Assembly: GCA_964421815.1 (NCBI GenBank)
Contig: CAYQYT010000025.1
Coordinates: 1 to 12,000, forward strand
Direction: 5' to 3'
Source of the DNA: DTU089 sp964421815
Lineage (GTDB): Bacteria; Bacillota; Clostridia; Oscillospirales; Acutalibacteraceae
DNA length: 12,000 nt
Part shown: piece after piece, positions 6,896-11,931 of the stretch
Numbering within the stretch: position 1 is the stretch's first letter
How the letters are laid out: each line of letters begins with the position of its first letter
Translations under genes and position numbers: made by a program
Notes under the pieces: model-generated
Databases searched by the model: none
Told to the model about the DNA's origin: nothing
Seen by the model: only the letters and a program-made list of their open reading frames with translations

Positions 6896-7702
6896 TCACC
6901 TGACTTCATAAATTTCCACACCGAAATGCACCGTTGTTTCAAGTTGTTCAAGTGAAAGGAGCATTTCCGTATCTTCCCTGCCTGTTTTATAGTAATAGGG
7001 AGTCATTTTAAAAAGATTTGCTATATCATCTTTATTATTTAGATTTATCTTGTATTTGATTTCTTCCTCTGAAACAAGATTAAATAATTCGTCGTTTCTT
7101 TTTTCGGGCTTGTTCTTATAGGGTTCCTTATAAACCGCACATTTAAGTTCCCACAAATGCTCTTCAAGGGGTATTGCTTTTATCAGTTTTCCGTCACTTT
7201 TTAATACTCGGGAAAACTCCTCATAGGCAGAGGGAGCGAAAACGCTAACTATACAATCCACGCTATTGTCCTTAAAGGGAAGCGAAAATGCACTTGCAAC
7301 CGCAAATTTTCCGTCTTTCACTTTCTTCGCGGCATATTTTAACGCGTCCTTTGAAATATCTATACCGAATATTTCACAGTCCGTACTTTCCGAAAAGCCG
7401 AGAGTGTAATAACCCTCTCCGCACCCCACATCGACGATTGTTGCGGTTTCCGGTGCAGTTTCTTTCACGGTCCGACAGAGTTTTTTTCGAAGTTCATCAT
7501 AGAATCCCCTCTCCAAAAAATCACGTCTTGCGCGAACCATCAATCTGTCATCCCCGTGCCGTTTCAAGTTGGACTGCTGGGACATCAAAAGATTCACATA
7601 GCCGTCTTTGGAAACATCAAAACAATGGTTTTGTGAGCATTTATAGGTCTTTCCAATTAAAGACAATTCACTTTTACAAACAGGGCAAATAAAACTCGAC
7701 AT
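6896..7702 (-). CDS. 23S rRNA (guanine-N1)-methyltransferase, RlmA-like
   Basis: A 268-residue SAM-dependent methyltransferase. An N-terminal zinc-finger (C6, C9, C22, H26) with the phrase FDVSKDGYVNLL is diagnostic of the RlmA/RrmA/TlrB family, which methylates N1 of G745 or G748 in 23S rRNA helix 35; the G748 enzymes affect tylosin-type macrolide binding. SAM motif I is VDVGCGEGYY (90-99), with GID at 113-115 and the acidic post-motif region later. The ATG at 7702 is the only start that keeps the zinc finger, yet no clear ribosome binding site precedes it; a hairpin lies 21 nt upstream. The C-terminus overlaps the upstream end of the fucosidase gene. Which guanine is modified cannot be decided from the sequence alone. 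Confidence 0.88.
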   Translation of the reverse strand: MSSFICPVCKSELSLIGKTYKCSQNHCFDVSKDGYVNLLMSQQSNLKRHGDDRLMVRARRDFLERGFYDELRKKLCRTVKETAPETATIVDVGCGEGYYTLGFSESTDCEIFGIDISKDALKYAAKKVKDGKFAVASAFSLPFKDNSVDCIVSVFAPSAYEEFSRVLKSDGKLIKAIPLEEHLWELKCAVYKEPYKNKPEKRNDELFNLVSEEEIKYKINLNNKDDIANLFKMTPYYYKTGREDTEMLLSLEQLETTVHFGVEIYEVR

Positions 7703-7722
7703 AACGAAAACAACTACTTACA

Positions 7723-7739
7723 GATTGCCCGGGGCAATC
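7723..7739 (-). terminator. Short GC hairpin between nrdR and the rlmA-like gene
   Basis: GATTGCCC (7723-7730) and GGGCAATC (7732-7739) form an inverted repeat separated by one base, so in practice a 7-bp stem with a 3-nt loop. No T-tract follows in the minus direction (TGTAAGTAGTTG), so it is a poor intrinsic terminator. It may act as an RNA processing or translation-tuning element for the following gene, which lacks an obvious ribosome binding site. Confidence 0.45.
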
Positions 7740-7746
7740 CGATATT

Positions 7747-8205
7747 TTATTCTTCAATCAACAATTTTTTAAGTTCGCTCATAAAGGTATTTATATCTTT
7801 AAATTGGCGGTAAACCGATGCAAAACGAACATAGGCAACCTCATCAATATCTTTGAGCTTATCCATAACAAGTTCCCCTATTCTCACAGAGGTAACCTCT
7901 CTGTCAAGGGAGTTTTGAATTTCCGCTTCAATTTCATCAATGGCTCTTTCAATGGCATCAACGGACACGGGACGTTTTTCACAGGCACGCATCATACCGT
8001 TAAAGAGTTTATCACGATCGAAAACTTCGCGGGACTTTCCATCCTTTTTAACCACAACAATGGGAACGCTTTCAATAATTTCATAGGTGGTAAAACGCTT
8101 ACCGCAGCTGATACATTCTCTGCGGCGACGAATACGCTCGCCTTCGTCAGTAGGACGAGAATCAATTACCTTACTTTCTTCAAAACTGCAAAAGGGACAT
8201 TTCAT
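7747..8205 (-). CDS. nrdR: Transcriptional repressor NrdR (ribonucleotide reductase regulator)
   Basis: A 152-residue protein of typical NrdR length. NrdR binds NrdR boxes upstream of ribonucleotide reductase genes and represses them according to the ATP/dATP state. The N-terminal zinc ribbon has C3, C6, C31 and C34 with the DSRPTDEGERIRRRRECISCG core, followed by an ATP-cone domain from about residue 47 to 138 (VVVKKDGKSREVFDRDKL). The start at 8205 has GGAGG 8 nt upstream; a longer in-frame start at 8259 would put extra sequence before the zinc ribbon and overlaps the promoter. It heads a probable operon with the methyltransferase, fucosidase and DUF5662 genes. No ribonucleotide reductase gene or NrdR box was seen in the window. 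Confidence 0.97.
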   Translation of the reverse strand: MKCPFCSFEESKVIDSRPTDEGERIRRRRECISCGKRFTTYEIIESVPIVVVKKDGKSREVFDRDKLFNGMMRACEKRPVSVDAIERAIDEIEAEIQNSLDREVTSVRIGELVMDKLKDIDEVAYVRFASVYRQFKDINTFMSELKKLLIEE

Positions 8206-8235
8206 ACTGTCATCCTCCGTCAATAGAATAGAGTT

Positions 8236-8264
8236 ATTGTACCAAATATTGTGTTTCAATTCAA
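8236..8264 (-). promoter_or_regulatory. Sigma-A promoter of nrdR
   Basis: TTGAAT (8264-8259), a 17-bp spacer and TACAAT (8241-8236) lie 31 nt before the nrdR start codon, with the GGAGG site in between. The start site would be near 8229. Confidence 0.75.
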
Positions 8265-8329
8265 TACTTTTCGCAATATTTCGTACATTTCTTTTGGAAC
8301 ATTTAACAAAATCGTACCTACAATTTCCA

Positions 8330-8358
8330 TTGAAAAAAATATACTTATATACTATGAT
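8330..8358 (+). promoter_or_regulatory. Sigma-A promoter of the small membrane protein gene
   Basis: TTGAAA (8330-8335), a 17-bp spacer and TATGAT (8353-8358) predict transcription from about 8365. This makes the upstream ATG at 8354, which lies inside the -10 box, unusable and points to the ATG at 8384 as the start. It is divergent from the nrdR promoter, about 65 bp away. Confidence 0.7.
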
Positions 8359-8383
8359 TGATACGGTGATTATTTTGAGTAAT

Positions 8384-8617
8384 ATGATAGATTTTTACAA
8401 AACCCTGGGCCCCAATACCCGACGAATCATAAAATCCGCCCTGACGATTTCTTTTGTTCTTGTCTTTCTCGGTGTATTTTCAAACTACGCTTATTTCCTG
8501 CCATTTCAATATGAATTTCTGTTAATTTCCGACCAATTGCTCATAACATCAAGAACATTCCTTGTTATCGGATTCGTAGGCGCTTTGGTGTTTAACCATT
8601 TGGAAAAAAGACTGTAA
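8384..8617 (+). CDS. Small two-span membrane protein of unknown function
   Basis: A 77-residue protein with a short basic N-terminus (GPNTRRIIKS), a first hydrophobic segment at about 20-40, a short loop with an acidic residue, and a second hydrophobic segment at about 53-70 ending in NHLEKRL. This is a plausible hairpin membrane protein with both ends inside. It is the only likely plus-strand gene here. Support comes from the well-formed promoter about 20 nt upstream and from membrane-like composition; the ribosome binding site is weak (GGTGAT 13 nt away, TTGAG closer). It is not recognised as a named family and could be a chance frame. Confidence 0.55.
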   Translation: MIDFYKTLGPNTRRIIKSALTISFVLVFLGVFSNYAYFLPFQYEFLLISDQLLITSRTFLVIGFVGALVFNHLEKRL

Positions 8618-8693
8618 TTTCCGTTTAACGAACCTTTTTCCGTAAGAAATAACATACAGAAAGAGCATTTTCAACAAAATGAATATAAAATGA

Positions 8694-8733
8694 ATAAATC
8701 GATAAACTTCAAATTTGAGGCTTATCGATTTAT
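8694..8733. terminator. 40-nt near-perfect palindrome between convergent genes
   Basis: Twelve bases at 8694-8705 are the exact reverse complement of 8722-8733 (ATAAATCGATAA / TTATCGATTTAT). The interior (CTTCAAATTTGAGG) is itself palindromic, so the whole 40 nt folds with a single A-C mismatch and almost no loop. It sits between the plus-strand small membrane gene and the minus-strand gene ending at 8778, the right place for a bidirectional terminator. However, neither side has a strong T-tract and the stem is AT-rich, so a DNA-level site for a dimeric protein is an alternative. Confidence 0.5.
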
Positions 8734-8777
8734 CCGCTTTGTAATGTTATTTTAAAGCGACATTATAAATTCATCAT

Positions 8778-9200
8778 TTATTTTACGGGCAAGTCAGCCG
8801 AGCCGTAAATTGCTGTAGCAAAATCTATATTGTAAGTTTTCTGCTCAAAATATTCAACTTCCTTACCGTTTTGTGTGGCAGTGCCAAAATATGTCACGAT
8901 CAATTTATCGTCATCTTCAACAACATTTACTTTAACATTATACGGTTGTTCATAGTTTTCAAGGAATGCAAGGTAATCGGCTTCAATCAATTCATTAAAT
9001 TCATGTGCTTTATCGTAAATAGTTTCATTTTGAATAAACCTATTATGTGTAAGTGTAAAAAATAACGGAGTGTCATACCCACCTTGTTGCATCACTTCTA
9101 TTTCCGCTACAGGGTTATTATAATCCCACACCACTACACCTGTTACGGTCGCTATTATAACCACTACTGCCGCAATTACTGCAATTATTTTCTTTTTCAT
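8778..9200 (-). CDS. Exported or membrane-anchored protein of unknown function
   Basis: A 140-residue protein with a basic start (MKKK) and a 20-residue hydrophobic segment (about 5-25), then a soluble domain outside the membrane. No lipobox cysteine is present, so this is a signal anchor or a cleaved signal peptide. The outer part (about 30-140) alternates polar helices and short strands (KVNVVEDDDKLIVTYFGT) and is acidic. AGGAG lies 8 nt before the ATG. It follows the anti-sigma gene after 153 nt, without a visible ECF-type promoter of its own, and could belong to the same stress regulon. No family recognised. Confidence 0.72.
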   Translation of the reverse strand: MKKKIIAVIAAVVVIIATVTGVVVWDYNNPVAEIEVMQQGGYDTPLFFTLTHNRFIQNETIYDKAHEFNELIEADYLAFLENYEQPYNVKVNVVEDDDKLIVTYFGTATQNGKEVEYFEQKTYNIDFATAIYGSADLPVK

Positions 9201-9353
9201 AAAAACAACTCCTATATTCCGTACATTTTATATTTTATGCTTTTGTCCATATATTTGCTGTAAACGTTTTTATATTGCTTGATTTAATGAAAGTAAATCG
9301 TACATAATCATATGTTGTCAAATAAGCATGTGAAATCCCGCTAACCTCTCCAA

Positions 9354-10136
9354 TCATTTAATTGTTTTTGCAAAATCTTTTACTGTTTCAAAGTCGCACT
9401 CCAAACGAATGTTATATTCAGTTAATCCATCTTTGTATGTTATAGTACAACTTTTCTCCTGTTCAAAAACTAAAACATCCATACCATTAATATTTATCAT
9501 TTCAGCGGATTCAACATCCACAACTGTGCTGCTGCCAATCCATTCAATATTAGGATTTGTGATTTTACATATATCTAAAAAACCAACACTATCATTATAT
9601 TCAAATTGAACATTTACGTCCTGTGAAACTGCTTCATCAATAGTAATGTTTTCAATTTTTGAAATTTTACATTCTTTTCTGACCATTGCTTCAGGAAATG
9701 TTACCGGAGTAATACCAAAGTTTTCTAACTCTTTTGCTAAATCAGTTTCGAGTAGTGCATAACCATCTGCTGTTGTATCAGCATCTTCTAAATTGAAATC
9801 GAGTTCTGCATTACCATTTATTAGTTGTGCTATTTCTTCCGGTATATTGAAATAAAACGTAGAAGCTGTAACAGTAAGCACGAACACAACTGACATCGCA
9901 ACAAGCACACGCCACATTTTTGGGTTTATAAAGAAAACTTTTTTGCTTTCATCCTTTTTATTATCTTCCTCACTTATGTTGAGCTTTTTAATACTGTCAA
10001 GACAATATTCTATTAAATCAGCATCCATTTCTGATTCACTTTTAATGAGTTCGTTTTCTATAATTTCCTCAAGCTCTTGTTTTGACAAAACCGCGGAATT
10101 ATCAAGTAAAACTTGTTTAAACTCATTATTTGTCAT
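9354..10136 (-). CDS. Putative membrane-bound anti-sigma factor
   Basis: A 260-residue single-span protein: a cytoplasmic N-terminal part (1-73) rich in charged helices, one transmembrane segment (about 75-96), and a roughly 160-residue outer domain. This topology and its place directly after an ECF sigma gene are what one expects of a cognate anti-sigma factor, with the inside part binding the sigma factor and the outer part sensing a signal. There is no HxxxCxxC zinc anti-sigma motif, so the assignment rests on topology and context. AAAGGAG lies 11 nt before the ATG. An ECF-type promoter sits in the gap in front of it, so its partner sigma factor may drive it. The outer domain is not recognised. 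Confidence 0.75.
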   Translation of the reverse strand: MTNNEFKQVLLDNSAVLSKQELEEIIENELIKSESEMDADLIEYCLDSIKKLNISEEDNKKDESKKVFFINPKMWRVLVAMSVVFVLTVTASTFYFNIPEEIAQLINGNAELDFNLEDADTTADGYALLETDLAKELENFGITPVTFPEAMVRKECKISKIENITIDEAVSQDVNVQFEYNDSVGFLDICKITNPNIEWIGSSTVVDVESAEMININGMDVLVFEQEKSCTITYKDGLTEYNIRLECDFETVKDFAKTIK

Positions 10137-10164
10137 AACTTAAATTTCTCCTTTCAATTATATA

Positions 10165-10189
10165 GACGAGAATTTTTCATTTGGTTACA
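10165..10189 (-). promoter_or_regulatory. ECF-type promoter in front of the anti-sigma gene
   Basis: TGTAAC (10189-10184), 15 bp and CGTC (10168-10165) followed by TATATAAT resemble the Bacillus ECF promoter pattern (TGAAAC/TGTAAC - N16 - CGTM). It shares TTTTGTAAC and TCGTCTA with the sequence at 11188-11213. The start site would lie near 10158, just before the ribosome binding site. It would let the sigma factor induce its own inhibitor. Confidence 0.6.
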
Positions 10190-10208
10190 AAATTTTTCGA
10201 AAAATTTT
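10189..10208. repeat. 20-nt AT palindrome after the sigma gene
   Basis: AAAATTTTTCGAAAAATTTT is a perfect palindrome abutting the -35 box of the ECF-type promoter and starting 9 nt after the sigma stop. A second overlapping A/T inverted repeat runs over the stop codon (about 10202-10218). It could be a weak terminator for the sigma transcript or an AT-rich upstream element for the promoter. Confidence 0.45.
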
Positions 10209-10216
10209 CAGAAAAT

Positions 10217-10771
10217 TTATTCTTCGTATTTTCCAAGTTCTTTTTTAGAAAGACAAGTAATTGTTTTTCTTGCTCTGAATAACCGTTGTTTTACATTAGA
10301 TTCAGATAAATTATATTGCAAAGCTATTTCTTTGACTTTCATATTTTTAATATGATAACTTTCGATTAACTTTTTGTCTGTTTCATCTATTTGGTTTAAT
10401 ACAGTTTCTTTAATTTGTTCTATTTGTTCATCCGTGACAGTTTCAAAGTGATATGTATCACAATAATTTTGCGTTTCTGAAACAGTTTCTTCCATCAGCG
10501 GTATCTCTCTTTCAGATTTAATATCATTGTGTCTATATATATCGGTTATTAGATTATTGGCAACACGCGTAAGCCATGCTTTGGGATATTTAATATCTTC
10601 ATTATTCTTAATTGTTTTTAACAATCGTAAAAAAACCTCATTAACGCAATCATCAACAGAATCTCTATCAGACTGCAATTTATATTCACAGAACTTTCGT
10701 ATATACGCTTCGTGTTCTTTCCAGATTTGTTCGCATACTTTTTCCGAATTTAAATTCTTTACTGAGGACAT
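10217..10771 (-). CDS. ECF-type RNA polymerase sigma factor
   Basis: A 184-residue sigma-70 family protein with only regions 2 and 4, the ECF layout. Region 2 is at about 15-83, with the polymerase-binding DDCVNEVFLRLLK stretch and PKAWLTRVANNLITDIYR. The linker is acidic (about 85-115), and region 4 follows at about 115-170 with the helix-turn-helix KVKEIALQYNLSESNVKQRLFRARK for -35 recognition. GGGGGAG precedes the ATG at 10771. The gene has a sigma-A promoter, while an ECF-type promoter sits before the downstream membrane anti-sigma gene. It differs strongly in sequence from the truncated sigma gene upstream, so the two are not a recent duplication. Confidence 0.93.
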   Translation of the reverse strand: MSSVKNLNSEKVCEQIWKEHEAYIRKFCEYKLQSDRDSVDDCVNEVFLRLLKTIKNNEDIKYPKAWLTRVANNLITDIYRHNDIKSEREIPLMEETVSETQNYCDTYHFETVTDEQIEQIKETVLNQIDETDKKLIESYHIKNMKVKEIALQYNLSESNVKQRLFRARKTITCLSKKELGKYEE

Positions 10772-10815
10772 AAAACTCCCCCTTTCTAAAAATATAATTT
10801 ATATATGCTTATAAA

Positions 10816-10844
10816 ATTATACCATACAAGCGCATTTGCTTCAA
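10816..10844 (-). promoter_or_regulatory. Sigma-A promoter of the ECF sigma gene
   Basis: TTGAAG (10844-10839), a 17-bp spacer and consensus TATAAT (10821-10816) with an extended -10 (TGG before the box). The sigma factor is therefore probably made constitutively rather than from its own promoter. Confidence 0.85.
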
Positions 10845-10955
10845 TTATAATTATTTTTTCTGTTTACATAGATAACTATTGGATAATCTTGTACTAAAAA
10901 AAAGCAGTTGCTCCTCAATATTCTCCGTTTTCTTCTTCCGTTTTACCGAAAGAAA

Positions 10956-11147
10956 TTAATTATGAGCAATTCTGCAAAGCCAGGTTTCAATATGACATTC
11001 ATTCTTGAATTTATCAATATTTTTAAACGCCTTATAAAATGTTTCCTGGGTAATATCTTCCGCAAGAGTTTCATCATAACAAAGAGAGAGTGCATACCGT
11101 TTTACATATTTATAGTACTTTGAAAACACTATTTCTAAATCGTCCAT
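10956..11147 (-). pseudogene. Truncated ECF sigma factor, region 2 only
   Basis: A 63-codon frame that is an excellent sigma-70 region 2: an N-terminal helix, the LAEDITQETFYKAF polymerase-contact motif and WLCRIAHN at the end, where the family normally continues with NLYxxYLRK. A TAA stands where a leucine codon such as TTA would be expected. The same frame then runs on for 34 more codons (to 10851) beginning FLSVKRKKKTENIEEQ, which looks like the basic start of the missing linker, but no region 4 follows. AAAGGGGAG precedes the ATG and an ECF-type promoter is intact, so decay looks recent or the fragment is still transcribed. A functional region-2 fragment cannot be excluded. Confidence 0.75.
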
Positions 11148-11187
11148 ACCATCTCCCCTTTCGCATTTTTTGAACGTTCATATATTA

Positions 11188-11213
11188 GACGAGCGAAGTT
11201 TGGGTTTGTTACA
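11188..11213 (-). promoter_or_regulatory. ECF-type promoter in front of the truncated sigma gene
   Basis: TGTAAC (11213-11208), 16 bp and CGTC (11191-11188) match the ECF promoter pattern of Firmicutes and resemble the site at 10165-10189. The start site would be near 11181, ahead of the AAAGGGGAG site. Autoregulation by the original, now broken, sigma factor or cross-recognition by the intact one would both explain it. Confidence 0.6.
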
Positions 11214-11222
11214 AAAAATGTA

Positions 11223-11250
11223 AAAAGGCATATCAAGAGATACGCCTTTT
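11223..11250. terminator. Rho-independent terminator after the four-helix-bundle gene
   Basis: A 12-bp stem pairs 11223-11234 with 11239-11250 around a 4-nt loop with one G-T pair. It is flanked by T-tracts on both strands (TTTTTACATTTTTTG in the minus direction). It separates the four-helix-bundle gene from the ECF promoter just 10 nt further on. Confidence 0.85.
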
Positions 11251-11257
11251 AATTTTT

Positions 11258-11611
11258 TTATTTATTGTTTTCCTTAGCAGTTTTGCAAGAAGCAATCAAA
11301 AGTCTGCGTATATTGCCACACAACCTCTCGGTATATTGATATGTTTGAATATCAATTCTTTTTGTGTGATACATAAGCTTCAGCCAATAACTTGTTTCAT
11401 TTGACTCTTTTAAAGCAATTTCTAATTTAGAAACAAAATCCTTTTTACTTTGTGCATACTGTGCTTCATGTATATTAGCACCAATTGAAGTACCTGACCT
11501 CGCAAGTTGGTCTGTCATATAAGCACTTTTAGGCATAGTTACACCATCAACAACATTCACTATAGCAACTGCAAATTCGAAAGACATATCGAGCAATTTG
11601 TTTTCAGACAT
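11258..11611 (-). CDS. Four-helix-bundle protein, S23 / bAvd-like family
   Basis: A 117-residue, almost entirely helical basic protein. The signature RSGTSIGANIHEAQ (38-51), followed by KKDFVSKLEIALKESNETSYWL (57-78), identifies the 23S rRNA intervening-sequence (S23) family, which is structurally related to the Avd accessory protein of diversity-generating retroelements. Known members form pentameric, nucleic-acid-binding barrels; the role of free-standing copies is not settled. The start at 11611 has AAGGTGG close upstream and lies about 15 nt past the predicted transcription start; an in-frame ATG at 11647 lies upstream of the -10 box and is not usable from this promoter. No reverse transcriptase or variable repeat is present. 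Its promoter emerges from the adjacent inverted-repeat element. Confidence 0.9.
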   Translation of the reverse strand: MSENKLLDMSFEFAVAIVNVVDGVTMPKSAYMTDQLARSGTSIGANIHEAQYAQSKKDFVSKLEIALKESNETSYWLKLMYHTKRIDIQTYQYTERLCGNIRRLLIASCKTAKENNK

Positions 11612-11632
11612 AAAACCACCTTCTTTTGTATA

Positions 11633-11661
11633 AATATAACACAACATAAAAGAAGTTTCAA
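11633..11661 (-). promoter_or_regulatory. Sigma-A promoter of the four-helix-bundle gene
   Basis: TTGAAA (11661-11656), a 17-bp spacer and TATATT (11638-11633). The -35 hexamer lies wholly inside the terminal inverted repeat of the neighbouring 245-bp element. The promoter therefore straddles the element boundary, and the element itself is upstream of the transcript. Confidence 0.75.
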
Positions 11662-11900
11662 TGATATATCGCTATCGCGATATGATATACGGCTTTGACA
11701 TATGATATACTTGCTTTGCAAGCATGATATAATATCCGTTCCTTCATACGCGAAGCGTATAGCCGAAAAGAGTCGAATGTGGCAAAGATTTATTTGATAG
11801 GCATATTGTGTTCGACTCTTTTCGGCTATATCACCTGCTTAGCAGATATCATAGCATCAGCTATATCATCCGTGACTGCAAGGAACGGATATCATTGAAA
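11656..11900. repeat. 245-bp non-coding element with terminal and nested inverted repeats
   Basis: Perfect 12-bp terminal inverted repeats (TTTCAATGATAT at 11656-11667, ATATCATTGAAA at 11889-11900) bound the element. Nested inside are a perfect 13-bp pair (11732-11744 with 11880-11892) and a perfect 20-bp pair (11758-11777 with 11811-11830) around a 33-nt loop. Mini-hairpins include 11666-11683, 11710-11722, 11746-11760, 11835-11845 and 11851-11864. They are separated by GATAT/ATATC words that read ATGATATA left of centre and ATATCAT right of centre. No coding frame is convincing. It looks like a MITE-like or REP-like unit or a highly structured RNA, lying between tRNA-Lys and the four-helix-bundle gene. 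Confidence 0.8.
11758..11830. repeat. Central 20-bp perfect inverted repeat of the element
   Basis: The 20 bases at 11758-11777 (starting TATAGCCGAAAAG) are the exact reverse complement of 11811-11830. The 33-nt loop at 11778-11810 is not itself palindromic. A perfect 20-bp arm is too long to be chance and is the strongest single fold in the element. Confidence 0.9.
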
Positions 11901-11929
11901 AAACCTCGTTCTTACGAACGAGGTTTTTT
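11898..11929 (-). terminator. Terminator of the tRNA-Lys gene
   Basis: AAAAAACCTCGTTC (11898-11911) pairs perfectly with 11916-11929 around the loop TTAC, a 14-bp stem with A/T flanks that follows the tRNA by a few bases. Its outer edge overlaps the right terminal repeat of the 245-bp element by three bases. Confidence 0.9.
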
Positions 11930-11931
11930 CA

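Noticed and set aside
8087..8383. Longer plus-strand start for the small membrane protein
   Set aside because: The extension runs through the nrdR coding region and promoter; the promoter at 8330-8358 places the transcript start after it.
8206..8383. NrdR box in the nrdR upstream region
   Set aside because: No pair of sequences matching the NrdR-box consensus was seen at the spacing expected for NrdR binding.
11258..11611. Part of a diversity-generating retroelement
   Set aside because: The family is related to Avd, but no reverse transcriptase, template repeat or variable repeat is in the window.
11661..11896. CRISPR-like array
   Set aside because: The repeated words are short hairpins of differing sequence with no constant repeat and no regular spacers, and no cas gene is present.
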